Below are positions 1 to 7,369 of a stretch of DNA of 64,000 nucleotides, piece after piece. The first letter of the stretch is position 1, and every line of letters begins with the position of its first letter. Made by a program: the position numbers and the translations under genes. Source of the stretch: Duganella sp. 1224 (GTDB lineage: Bacteria > Pseudomonadota > Gammaproteobacteria > Burkholderiales > Burkholderiaceae_D). The stretch is taken from NCBI RefSeq assembly GCF_013408245.1, contig NZ_JACBYS010000001.1, positions 806,001 through 870,000 on the forward strand, written 5' to 3'. A model generated the notes under the pieces. It had not been told where the DNA came from and did no database searches. It saw only the letters and a program-made list of their open reading frames with translations.

Positions 1-492
1 TTGTACCGTGAATGCGGCGAGCACCGCACCGAGTAAATGCGCCTGCCACGCCACGGCCACGCCGGGCGGCAGGCCCGACCAGCTGGCGACATAGCCCAGC
101 GCTTCTGCAGCGATTTTGACCGACAGCGCGACACCCAGCAGCACCAGCGCCGCCCGCGCACGGCGGCCGGCGCGTGGCCACAAGGTGCCAGCCGCCAGCA
201 CCACCAGCATCACCGCCATGCCGGACGCGCCACGGTAATAGAGGAGATCCGGCGCCAACAGCAGCAGCCCGGCGGAGATCAGCGGTGCGCTGAGCGCCAC
301 GATCAGGCAAAGGCGTCGCCAGCCCAGCGCCGGCAGGGCGATGGCGCCCGCCGCCAGCGCCGTCGCAAAGTCCATCAGCGCGTGGCGCGCCGAATAGTGG
401 ACCAGATGGCAGGTCCACAAGCGCCAGATCTCGCCGGACAGGATGGCGTGGCGGTCAAACTGCCACAGTTCAGGCACGGCGGCGGACGGCAT
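1..492 (-). CDS. rrtA: Rhombosortase (rhomboid-family intramembrane serine protease), C-terminus cut by window edge
   Basis: The reading frame is open from an ATG at 492 down to base 1 (164 codons), so the C-terminus lies outside the window. Visible marks are a membrane-embedded WRLWTCHLVHY segment (His29, His32), GASG at residues 88-91 with the presumed nucleophile Ser90, and the presumed catalytic His152 in WQAHLLGA, as expected for rhombosortases. These inner-membrane proteases are known to cleave GlyGly-CTERM tails. The ATG lies inside the last codons of the lipoprotein gene (23-base overlap), whose product carries exactly such a tail, so the pair looks like enzyme and substrate. The family call rests on motifs and context. 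The short N-terminus fits the compact rhombosortase form. Confidence 0.85.
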   Translation of the reverse strand, partial: MPSAAVPELWQFDRHAILSGEIWRLWTCHLVHYSARHALMDFATALAAGAIALPALGWRRLCLIVALSAPLISAGLLLLAPDLLYYRGASGMAVMLVVLAAGTLWPRAGRRARAALVLLGVALSVKIAAEALGYVASWSGLPPGVAVAWQAHLLGAVLAAFTVQ

Positions 493-1312
493 AGGCCACG
501 CCGGCCAGCAGCGCCGCCAGCACAAGGCTGATCCAGCCCATGCCGCCGCCGCCATGCCCGCCGCCGTGGTAACCGGCCTTGTTCTCGACCTGGTAATTGG
601 CGTCGTTCTTGATCCGCTCACGGAAATTATCCAATTCCGTTTGCAATTGCGGGATCAGTTGATCGACAGCGCGCTCGTAACCCTCGCCGGCGGCCTGGCG
701 CTGTTTCTCGGTCAGGCCGGCCAGACTGGCGCCTCCCTTGATGCGGCTGGTGCCCGGCGCGCGGAACAGCAGCTTGTGGCTCTGGACGTCGAACACGGCG
801 GCATCCACCATCGTCTGCACGTCATACTGGTCACCATGGATCACGTAGGCGCCGATGATGGTCCAGTACAGCACCGACAGCGCGTTGCTGTCGTTGAACT
901 GTACCTGGTCGTAGGAGAGCAGGGTGACCACTTCCACATCGAACATGCGCGCCACCTGTTCCAGATTGGTGAAGCCGCCCTTGGCCTGCAGGTACTGGCT
1001 TGGGATGATGTCGATCTTGCCGATGTACTGGTGTTTGGAGAACGCGTCGCGCACGCGCTCCAGCAGTTTGATTTTTGCGGCTTCCGGCAATCCGTTATTC
1101 CAGTTCGATCCGGGCACGAAGGCAATCCCCACCTTGACCGGAGGCCGCAGCCTGACCACGCTCGGCGCCAGCGACGGCGATTCCTTCGCATTCGGATACA
1201 GATAGTCGACCAGGCTACCCGTCTGCTTGGCGCCATTCGGGTTATGCCAGACAGCGCAGCCGCTCATCACGACAGCGACAGCGACAATCAACAGGGCTTT
1301 AAGAAATTGCAT
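470..1312 (-). CDS. Rhombotarget lipoprotein with GlyGly-CTERM tail
   Basis: The 280-residue product begins with a lipoprotein signal whose lipobox VMSGC places the lipidated Cys at residue 19. It ends with a Gly/His-rich stretch (GGGHGGGGMG), one hydrophobic helix and a terminal Arg cluster (RRRA), the tripartite GlyGly-CTERM signal read by rhombosortase. The middle resembles a globular periplasmic domain with no recognised enzyme motif. The start at 1312 is chosen because GGAG lies about 8 bases upstream and the lipobox follows at the right distance; a longer reading frame to 1357 adds residues that do not fit a signal. The gene overlaps the upstream protease gene by 14 bases and the downstream rhombosortase by 23. 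A protein anchored by both an N-terminal lipid and a C-terminal processed helix is unusual but known for this family. Confidence 0.87.
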   Translation of the reverse strand: MQFLKALLIVAVAVVMSGCAVWHNPNGAKQTGSLVDYLYPNAKESPSLAPSVVRLRPPVKVGIAFVPGSNWNNGLPEAAKIKLLERVRDAFSKHQYIGKIDIIPSQYLQAKGGFTNLEQVARMFDVEVVTLLSYDQVQFNDSNALSVLYWTIIGAYVIHGDQYDVQTMVDAAVFDVQSHKLLFRAPGTSRIKGGASLAGLTEKQRQAAGEGYERAVDQLIPQLQTELDNFRERIKNDANYQVENKAGYHGGGHGGGGMGWISLVLAALLAGVAYAVRRRA

Positions 1313-1994
1313 GTGGTTCTCCACTAGGTTGCTGATGCAGGATGTGGTAGCTGCCAATCGCGCCGACCAGCGGCAGGCCTATATGGATGGCGATTAGCCA
1401 CCATAGGCTGCCGGTCAGCACATAGCCCGCGCCGAACAGCAGCGCGGAGACAATGCTGCCGCCGAGCTGGATCGGAGTGCGATAACCATGTGCCAGGCCA
1501 TACGCCAGGCCGGTGATGGCGACCGCGCCCCAAGCGCCGGCATAGGGCGTCAGCACCAGCGTGAGAAAGCCGCGGTATAGCAGCTCCCAGCCGGCGCCGA
1601 CGAAGAGTGTCGTCAGCAGGAAGAGCCGGAACTCGCGCGGTGTGCGTGGCATCTTGTCGTTGGACTCCGCCAGGGCACGCAGCTTCGCGGCCTTGTCCGG
1701 CGTGGTCTTCTTCGTGGCGGCGGCGTACATGGCGGACAGGCCGATGGCGGGAATCAGCAGGCACCATAGCGCGGCGCCGGCGCGGGGCATATCCAGTCCC
1801 AGATCATGCGCGGAGTAGCCGTTGGCCCAACAGGCCGCCGCCAGCGCCATCAGCGCCAGGCTGATGGTGCGCATGGTTCTGACGTAGCCTTGCGCGCGCG
1901 GGCGCGAAGCCACATCGCGTTGGCGTACGCTGCGCCACAGCTGGACTGCGGGGTAAATCAGGATGAGGTAGAACGCCAGCGCCAGGTCTATCAT
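1299..1994 (-). CDS. CPBP-family (CAAX-like) intramembrane metalloprotease
   Basis: This 231-residue integral membrane protein has several hydrophobic segments. Its CPBP core consists of WELLYRGF (Glu137, Arg141) followed by YGLAHGYR (His169) and a final HIGLPL segment. The first Glu of the usual EExxxR pair is replaced by Trp, so activity is not certain. Family members cleave membrane proteins or act in surface-protein and bacteriocin systems. It is the first gene of the CPBP-lipoprotein-rhombosortase unit, and its stop overlaps the lipoprotein start, so translation is probably coupled. A role in maturing the lipoprotein is inferred from context only. Confidence 0.85.
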   Translation of the reverse strand: MIDLALAFYLILIYPAVQLWRSVRQRDVASRPRAQGYVRTMRTISLALMALAAACWANGYSAHDLGLDMPRAGAALWCLLIPAIGLSAMYAAATKKTTPDKAAKLRALAESNDKMPRTPREFRLFLLTTLFVGAGWELLYRGFLTLVLTPYAGAWGAVAITGLAYGLAHGYRTPIQLGGSIVSALLFGAGYVLTGSLWWLIAIHIGLPLVGAIGSYHILHQQPSGEPHAIS

Positions 1995-2074
1995 GTTTCG
2001 GCCACGATGAGTGCAAACAGCGGCCGATTATACGTTACGAATTATGCAATTCCCAAGCGCTGGACGTGATGGTA

Positions 2075-2584
2075 TCAACGGATGCTGCACGCGGTATCGT
2101 CGCACTGCACCGCTTGCGTTGCGGCTTCCGCCACCAGCTGAGCGATCAGCGCGCCGACGTGCATGTCGTCGGCGCGGCCAAAGTGGCTGGCACGCAGCCG
2201 TCCCTGGCGGTCGATCAAGAGCAGCGTGGGCGTGCCGCGCAACTGGTAGTTCTCCATCGTCAGCGGAATCGGGCCGTGCGCGGACGGCTGGTCGATTGCC
2301 ACCGGGAAGTCGATGCGATATTCGTGCACGAACGCTTCCAGCGCGGCGCGCGTCATCACGTCGTGGTGCTCGAAGACCGAGTGCAGTCCGATGACCGCCA
2401 CATCCTGTTCGGGAAAGGTGGTGCGTATCGTCTTCGCTTGCGGAATGCCGTGGGAAACGCAGCCAGGGCACAGCATCTGGAAGGCGTAGATGGCGACGAC
2501 TTTGCCGCGCAACTGCGCCATCGACAGCGGCCTGGCGGTGTTCAGCCAGGCCGCCACCTGAAGTTCAGGGGCGACCGGTTTCAT
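2075..2584 (-). CDS. Thioredoxin-fold redoxin/peroxiredoxin-like protein
   Basis: A 169-residue soluble protein with a thioredoxin-fold pattern: LRGKVVAIYAFQMLCPGC gives a CPGC redox motif (Cys39, Cys42), and a cis-Pro loop RGTPTLLLIDRQG follows. No signal peptide is seen, so it is probably cytoplasmic. The start at 2584 is preceded by an AAGGAG site; the frame stays open upstream but would overlap the preceding gene. It lies 10 bases downstream of the AhpD-like gene and is almost surely co-transcribed with it, which suggests a peroxide or electrophile detoxification pair. The exact substrate cannot be read from the sequence. Confidence 0.88.
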   Translation of the reverse strand: MKPVAPELQVAAWLNTARPLSMAQLRGKVVAIYAFQMLCPGCVSHGIPQAKTIRTTFPEQDVAVIGLHSVFEHHDVMTRAALEAFVHEYRIDFPVAIDQPSAHGPIPLTMENYQLRGTPTLLLIDRQGRLRASHFGRADDMHVGALIAQLVAEAATQAVQCDDTACSIR

Positions 2585-2594
2585 GACAGCTCCT

Positions 2595-3137
2595 TTATTT
2601 GGCGCGCAGTTTGACCGACGGGAAGTCGACCGGCACCTTGAACGCCACGTTGACGTAGTTGGTGAACAGGTTGAGCGCCACGTGGGCCAGGATCTCGACG
2701 ATTTCTTCATCGCTGAAGCCCACTTCACGCAGCGACGTCACTTCCTCGTCGCTGATCTGCGCGCGGTTGTTGACGACGGCGGTGGCGAAGCGCAGCGCGG
2801 CGGCGGTTTTCGGGTCGTCCGAGCGGCCGGCCTGCGCCGCGCTCATTTCCTCGGCCGTGGCGCCGGCCTTGCGGCCCAGCGCCGTGTGCGCGGCCAGGCA
2901 GTATTCGCAGTCATTGCGGTCGGCGATGGCGACGGCGATCTGCTCACCGAGCTTGGCGCCAATGACGCCGCCGCCCAGCGCGCCGAACGAGCCCCACATC
3001 GATTTCAGCGCGGCGGTGGAATTGGCTACGGCCTTGAACATGTTCGGCGTGGCGCCAAAGGCGCCGTCGATCTGCGCCAGCAGCTGTTGGCGTTCGCCGT
3101 TGGTGTCGGCAGGGGTAACGAGAGCGATGCGGGACAT
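2595..3137 (-). CDS. Carboxymuconolactone decarboxylase / AhpD-like protein
   Basis: The 180-residue product has the AhpD/CMD signature DCEYCLAAH with Cys77, Cys80 and His84, the site used by alkylhydroperoxidase-type proteins of this fold. It is an all-helical cytoplasmic protein of usual family length. The ATG at 3137 follows a GAAAGGAA ribosome site. It is the first gene of a two-gene unit with the redoxin at 2075-2584. Its promoter carries the AGGAnTCCT operator also found at the marR-type gene next door, so repression by that regulator with release under oxidative or electrophile stress is likely (inference). Confidence 0.92.
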   Translation of the reverse strand: MSRIALVTPADTNGERQQLLAQIDGAFGATPNMFKAVANSTAALKSMWGSFGALGGGVIGAKLGEQIAVAIADRNDCEYCLAAHTALGRKAGATAEEMSAAQAGRSDDPKTAAALRFATAVVNNRAQISDEEVTSLREVGFSDEEIVEILAHVALNLFTNYVNVAFKVPVDFPSVKLRAK

Positions 3138-3159
3138 GATGTTTCCTTTCAGTGGTTGA

Positions 3160-3188
3160 AAAATAGGAGTCCTAACTATTATGGTCAA
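3160..3188 (-). promoter_or_regulatory. Promoter of the AhpD-redoxin unit with MarR-type operator
   Basis: On the minus strand a -35 box TTGACC (3188-3183) and a -10 box TATTTT (3165-3160) are separated by exactly 17 bases. The spacer holds the perfect interrupted palindrome TAGGA-N-TCCTA (3164-3174). The same core occurs at the regulator's own promoter (3883-3891), so bound regulator would block RNA polymerase at both. Confidence 0.7.
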
Positions 3189-3194
3189 AAAAAC

Positions 3195-3848
3195 TCAGGC
3201 AAACACTTTCCAGTTGCGCGCCTTGGCCGCCGGATCGGCCGGCTGGTGTTCAAGGCAATCCATGCGCAACAGCGGTACCGACAGCGGCGCATCCACCAGG
3301 GTGCAGTGGTGCGGCGCCTGCTTGCCCGGATGCCGATTCGGTTCGAAGAACCGGCACGACAGGCAGGCACGCATCTCGGGGAAGCGCTCGGTCTTTTGCA
3401 GCTGCGCGATCAGCTTGAACAAGCCGGTCAACAACTCCGCCTGCTGTGACGCAGGCAGCGCGGCCGCCGCTTGTTCGGCAAATGCCAGGGCACCGCCGAT
3501 ACGGGCCGCCATGGCCGCACCTTCCGCTGTCAGGAAGAGCGCAGTGGCGCGGCCGTCATCCTCCGCCCGGGCCTTGACCAGCAAGCCCTTGGACACCAGC
3601 GCCGATACCGAATCGCTGGCGCTGGCGGCGCTGATCGACAACTGCGACGCCAGCCAGGACAGGCGCACACCCTTGGGCCGACCCTGCAGCAGTTGCAGCA
3701 TGTCGGCCTGGGTGGGATTCAGGTTTTCGGCCGTGGCAAACTCCCACATACCGGAACGCATCACACTGGCGATGCGTCCGATCGAGGTGATGATGCGCGC
3801 TGAAACATCAGGCGTATCCTGCCACGGCTTTTTCGATTTGGTGTCCAT
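3195..3848 (-). CDS. MarR-family regulator with Cys/His-rich C-terminal tail
   Basis: The product (217 residues) has a MarR winged-helix domain: helices from about residue 40, recognition region around SISAASASDSVSALVSKG, and wing EDDGRATALFLT. The last 60 residues carry Cys162, Cys165, Cys182 and Cys198 plus His173, 180, 181 and 201, which could bind a metal or sense thiol oxidation; this tail is not part of the standard MarR fold. I place the start at 3848 rather than the in-frame ATG at 3857, because the -10 box overlaps the latter; the transcript would then begin at or next to the 3848 ATG (leaderless). It sits next to the AhpD-redoxin unit and shares an operator with it. Function as a redox- or metal-responsive repressor is inferred. 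Confidence 0.88.
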   Translation of the reverse strand: MDTKSKKPWQDTPDVSARIITSIGRIASVMRSGMWEFATAENLNPTQADMLQLLQGRPKGVRLSWLASQLSISAASASDSVSALVSKGLLVKARAEDDGRATALFLTAEGAAMAARIGGALAFAEQAAAALPASQQAELLTGLFKLIAQLQKTERFPEMRACLSCRFFEPNRHPGKQAPHHCTLVDAPLSVPLLRMDCLEHQPADPAAKARNWKVFA

Positions 3849-3855
3849 GCCGTGC

Positions 3856-3891
3856 ATGATACACCCTCAAAACCGATTGTCAAGGACTCCT
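3856..3891 (-). promoter_or_regulatory. Promoter and operator of the marR-type gene
   Basis: A consensus TTGACA (3883-3878), 16-base spacer and TATCAT (3861-3856) lie just upstream of the gene. AGGA-N-TCCT (3883-3891) abuts the -35 box, giving autoregulation. The predicted transcript start falls on the ATG at 3848. Confidence 0.7.
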
Positions 3892-3899
3892 AATCAAAT

Positions 3900-6029
3900 T
3901 CAGAAGCTGGTCGACAGGCCGGCGTACAGCGAGCGGCGCTCGCCGTATTGCGGCGCGCCCACGCCCACGCCGGAGCCATCGCGCAACAGGTATACCTTGT
4001 CGAAGGCATTGATCAGCGCCAGGCGGCCTTCGACGGTGCCCACCGGCGTGGCTTTCCAGGTATGGGTCAGCGCCAGGTTGACAGTGGTGTAGTGCGGCAG
4101 GTGGCCGGAGTTCGGCGCGCCGCCTTCCGGCGTCAGGCGCAGGCCGCTGCCGTACAGGGCATCGGCGCTGATCTGCGAATCGCCGAAGTGGTAGTGCGCG
4201 CCGCCCGATACGGTTACCGTCTGGTCGTGGTCCACGTGGATGTAGTGGTTGGCGATGTAGGCCAGTTCGTCCGGACCAAACAGCGACTGGCCGGAGATGA
4301 TGTTGGTGCCTTCCGCCTTCTGCGTGGTCACGTTGAGGAAGCCGCCCCAGTTCTTCTGGCTGTAGACGCCGGACAGTTCCAGGCCCTTGGCGAAACCGCG
4401 GTCGTAGTTGAACGGCGACAGGATCAGCGCCTGGCCAAACTGGCCCTCATCCAGCATGTTGCGGATCTTCTTGTAGTAGGCGTCCGCCGTCACGGTCAGC
4501 GCGGAGGTCAGCTGGTGGCTGATGCCGATGTCGTAGTAGTTGGTGCGCTCGGACTTGACGTTGTCCGACACCGGCACTTCCGGCGCGTTCGAGGTGCCGG
4601 CGTATTTGTCGATGCTGGACTGCGCCGCCAGTTCCTGCGGCGGTGGCGTGAAGTAGCGCGAGTAGCCGGCATGCAGGGCCGTGCCCTTGGCCAGCTGGTA
4701 GGCCACGTTGATGCGCGGGCTCCACTGCTGCTCGTTGACGAAGGCGTCGACCTTGTCGAAACGCACGCCGTAGTTGACGGTCAGCGGCGCGCCGATGTGC
4801 CACTCATCCTGCAGGTACAGGCTGGAGATCCGGCCGGTCTTGCTGCTGTTGTCGATGATGGTGCGCGGATCGGTGCTGGCCTGCGAGCCGTCGTCATTCA
4901 GGTCGAACACGCCGACGTTGTTGTCGCTGTGCGTGGTCTGGCGGGTGTAGGCCAGGCCGGTGCGGAGCGTGTGGGTGTTATTCAGCTTGTAGCTGGCGTC
5001 GAACTGCACGCCGTTGGCGGTATTCGAGCGTAGCGTGTCGGAGGCCACGCCGTTGTAGGCCAGGTCACCGATGGCGTCCGGCAGGTAGTGCAGTTCCGAA
5101 TACTGGTGGAAGGCCGACACCTGGTAATTCAGGTCGCCCAGGCTTTTCTGCAGCGACAGCACCAGGAAGCGGTTTTTCTCGCGCTGGTTTTCATCCAGCC
5201 GCGCCGAATCGGGCGCGCTGGCGCCGGTGACGGCAAACGCCGGTTCCTGGTTCGGATTGTTCGGAATCTGGAAACGGCCGTTGTAGGTGCCGAACATCAG
5301 GCCGAGGCGCGTGTCGTCATCCAGGAAGTACGACAGCACGCCGAAGGACTTGGTCTGGTTGGTCTTGTCGTGCAGCGCGCTGCGGGTCGGCAGCGGATTT
5401 TCGATCCCCAGCTTGTCGGTCAGGTAGCTGCCGGACAGGTAGTAGTTGAAGGCGCCCTGGGTGCCGAAGAATTCCGCGCTTGGCTGCACGTAATCGTGGC
5501 TGCCCACCAGCACACCCACGCGGCCGCCCGATTTGGGCTGGCCTTCCTTGGTCTGGATGTCGACGATGCCGGCGGTGCGCAGGCCGAATTGCGCCGGCAA
5601 CGCGCCGGTGATGAAGTCGGTCGATTCGACGAAGCGGGTATCAATCGACTGGCCAAAGCCGCTGATCGATTCCGGCAACTGCACGCCGTTGACGCGGTAC
5701 TGCACGTTGGCGTGGTCGTCGCGCACGTGGATCGAGCCGGAGCCCTTGGAATCCTGGCTCACGCCCGGAAGGCGCAGCAGCACTTCGTTGAACGGCGTAT
5801 TGTCGCCCTGGCCCAGCTGGTCGACCATGTGCTTGTCGATGCTGTAGATGGTGGTGCCGACGTTGGGCGACAGATCGATGCGCGCGCTTTTCAGGTGCGC
5901 GGCGGTGACTTCCACTTGCTGCATCGGCGCGGCGTCCGGCGCGGCGGCATCCTCCGCATAGGCATGGTTGGCATAGAAGGCGGCGGCGATCAGCAGCGGC
6001 AGAATACGGAGTTGTGGCTTGTGTTGCAT
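3900..6029 (-). CDS. TonB-dependent outer-membrane receptor
   Basis: The 709-residue product has a cleavable signal peptide (ending near ANHAYA), an N-terminal plug domain (VEVTAAHLKSARIDLSP... VLLRLPGVSQDS...YRVNGVQLP) and a long beta-barrel ending in Phe (LYAGLSTSF), as needed for outer-membrane insertion. Length is typical of the family. No ligand is defined by sequence. It lies 73 bases downstream of a small secreted Cys/His protein, and both are probably on one transcript. That neighbour suggests, but does not show, metal or metal-chelate uptake. Confidence 0.93.
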   Translation of the reverse strand: MQHKPQLRILPLLIAAAFYANHAYAEDAAAPDAAPMQQVEVTAAHLKSARIDLSPNVGTTIYSIDKHMVDQLGQGDNTPFNEVLLRLPGVSQDSKGSGSIHVRDDHANVQYRVNGVQLPESISGFGQSIDTRFVESTDFITGALPAQFGLRTAGIVDIQTKEGQPKSGGRVGVLVGSHDYVQPSAEFFGTQGAFNYYLSGSYLTDKLGIENPLPTRSALHDKTNQTKSFGVLSYFLDDDTRLGLMFGTYNGRFQIPNNPNQEPAFAVTGASAPDSARLDENQREKNRFLVLSLQKSLGDLNYQVSAFHQYSELHYLPDAIGDLAYNGVASDTLRSNTANGVQFDASYKLNNTHTLRTGLAYTRQTTHSDNNVGVFDLNDDGSQASTDPRTIIDNSSKTGRISSLYLQDEWHIGAPLTVNYGVRFDKVDAFVNEQQWSPRINVAYQLAKGTALHAGYSRYFTPPPQELAAQSSIDKYAGTSNAPEVPVSDNVKSERTNYYDIGISHQLTSALTVTADAYYKKIRNMLDEGQFGQALILSPFNYDRGFAKGLELSGVYSQKNWGGFLNVTTQKAEGTNIISGQSLFGPDELAYIANHYIHVDHDQTVTVSGGAHYHFGDSQISADALYGSGLRLTPEGGAPNSGHLPHYTTVNLALTHTWKATPVGTVEGRLALINAFDKVYLLRDGSGVGVGAPQYGERRSLYAGLSTSF

Positions 6030-6102
6030 GTTAAATCCTTGAATAAAAACAGACGTGACGGCGCATCAGGCCCTCGCGGGACGTCAGTGCGGCGATAACA
6101 AT

Positions 6103-6438
6103 TCAGATGGAAAAAACAGCAACGCCGGGCGGCGCGTGGGAAGGCGGGGTGAGATAGCTGGTTTGCGCGGCGCGCACCACGGCGGGCGGCGCGAGTACAG
6201 GCAGGCTGCCTTGCAGGCCGACCGGCACCACTAGCAGGGTGGCCGGCGGCACGCCACCGGCGGGCAGGTGCACCACCGCGCAGGCCGCGCAATCCGGCTC
6301 GTGATCCGTGTAGGCGTGCGTATGCGAACCCGCGCCGATCAGTTGCAGCGCCAGGAACATTAGCACGAAGAACATCATGACGCGTTGATAACGCGTCTGG
6401 CGATGTGGTGTGCTCATGGTGATGGTCTGGGCGTACAT
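6103..6438 (-). CDS. Small secreted/membrane protein with His/Cys motif (DUF2946-like)
   Basis: A 111-residue protein with a hydrophobic N-terminal segment (MMFFVLMFLALQLIGAG) and a short metal-ligand-like motif HTHAYTDHEPDCAACAVVH. This pattern fits small DUF2946-type proteins often found beside TonB receptors; that assignment is tentative. The ATG at 6438 coincides with the predicted transcript start (-10 box TAAAAT at 6450-6445), so it may be leaderless; an in-frame ATG at 6417 is the alternative, and neither has a clear ribosome site. It probably heads an operon with the TonB receptor. A role in metal handling is inferred from the ligands and the neighbour. Confidence 0.7.
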   Translation of the reverse strand: MYAQTITMSTPHRQTRYQRVMMFFVLMFLALQLIGAGSHTHAYTDHEPDCAACAVVHLPAGGVPPATLLVVPVGLQGSLPVLAPPAVVRAAQTSYLTPPSHAPPGVAVFSI

Positions 6439-6474
6439 CCCCTGATTTTACAGGGGATCTGCCAGGTTAGACAA
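6437..6474 (-). promoter_or_regulatory. Promoter with perfect palindrome spanning the -10 box
   Basis: Minus-strand TTGTCT (6474-6469), 18-base spacer, TAAAAT (6450-6445). The -10 box is flanked by perfect 8-base arms ATCCCCTG and CAGGGGAT (6437-6458), a likely repressor site at the start of the small-protein/TonB receptor unit. Confidence 0.6.
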
Positions 6475-6484
6475 CGTTTTCACG

Positions 6485-7180
6485 TCAATGCTGCTGATTG
6501 GCGACCGAATCGCCCACCAGGCCGCGGCGCGTGGCCAGCACCACCGCGTGGGTGCGGGCGGTTGCGCCCAGCTTGTCGAACAGGCCCTTGACGTGGGTCT
6601 TGACGGTGCCCACGCCGATGCCCAGTTCACGCGCGATCGACTTGTTGCACTGGCCTTGGGCCAGCAGTTGCAGCACGTCGGTTTCGCGGCTGGTCAGACC
6701 GATGCGGGTGAAGCTGTCGGCCACGCAGCGGCTCAATTCCGCGCTCAGGTAGCGCATGCCGCGGCTCAGCGTGCGCACGGCGGTCAGCAGTTGTTCGGCA
6801 TCGGAGTTCTGCAGCAGGTAGCCATGCACGCCGGCCATCATGGCGGTGCGCACTTCCCATTCGCGTTCCAGCTGGGTGACGATCAGCACCCGTGGCTGCT
6901 GCTCGCCGTGGTGGGCGTTGGCGGCGCGGCGCATGTGTTCCAGGCCGTTGCGGTGATCGAGGATGATCACGTCGGCCGCGGCGTGGCTGGCCGCCTCGCT
7001 GTTGGCGGCGGTGATCTGCATGTCGCCTTGTGTGCCCAGCAGGGCGCACAGTCCGGCGTTGACGATAGGGTCAGCATGGGCGACCACCACGCGTACTTGA
7101 TCGCCTTGCTGGACGGCGGCGCTGGTGTTACCGGTGCCGCCAACGGCGGACTGTGGCCAGGATCGGGTATCCACTCGCAT
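6485..7180 (-). CDS. NarL/LuxR-type response regulator with degenerate receiver
   Basis: The 231-residue product carries a receiver-like domain (about residues 29-145) and a C-terminal LuxR helix-turn-helix (LTSRETDVLQLLAQGQCNKS through VKTHVKGLFDKLGA). The presumed phospho-acceptor is Asp75 (VIILDHRN). The usual acidic pair is reduced to HADP, and the conserved Lys of the GYLLK motif is replaced by Gln124 (GYLLQNSD). Phosphorylation may therefore be weak or absent. An AGGAG site precedes the ATG at 7180. It has no partner kinase adjacent on its strand; the divergent neighbour is an intact NarL-type regulator. Confidence 0.9.
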   Translation of the reverse strand: MRVDTRSWPQSAVGGTGNTSAAVQQGDQVRVVVAHADPIVNAGLCALLGTQGDMQITAANSEAASHAAADVIILDHRNGLEHMRRAANAHHGEQQPRVLIVTQLEREWEVRTAMMAGVHGYLLQNSDAEQLLTAVRTLSRGMRYLSAELSRCVADSFTRIGLTSRETDVLQLLAQGQCNKSIARELGIGVGTVKTHVKGLFDKLGATARTHAVVLATRRGLVGDSVANQQH

Positions 7181-7276
7181 GTCACTCTCCTAAAAATAAA
7201 AAACTGGTGACTAGAAGATTAATCTTTACAAGCCGTTTTGCCACGCCCCGATCCGGGAGGATCCTCATCCCTAGAT

Positions 7277-7313
7277 GGAGGTATAGGACAGGGCTTGCGT
7301 TTTGTGGCATTCT
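7277..7313 (+). promoter_or_regulatory. Putative activator site and promoter of the 7370 response regulator
   Basis: GGAGGTAT (7277-7284) lies 23 bases before a weak -10-like CATTCT (7308-7313). The same 8-mer lies 22 bases before TAAAAT at the sensor kinase promoter on the other strand (11061-11096). Confidence 0.3.
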
Positions 7314-7369
7314 TACGGTACCTGCCAAAACTTTATTCACGATGCCCCCCTCCGATGTACGAGACGCCT

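Noticed and set aside
443-1327. 294-codon plus-strand ORF opposite the lipoprotein gene
   Set aside because: Lies fully antisense to a gene with lipobox and sorting tail; no ribosome site or domain, only high-GC open frame.
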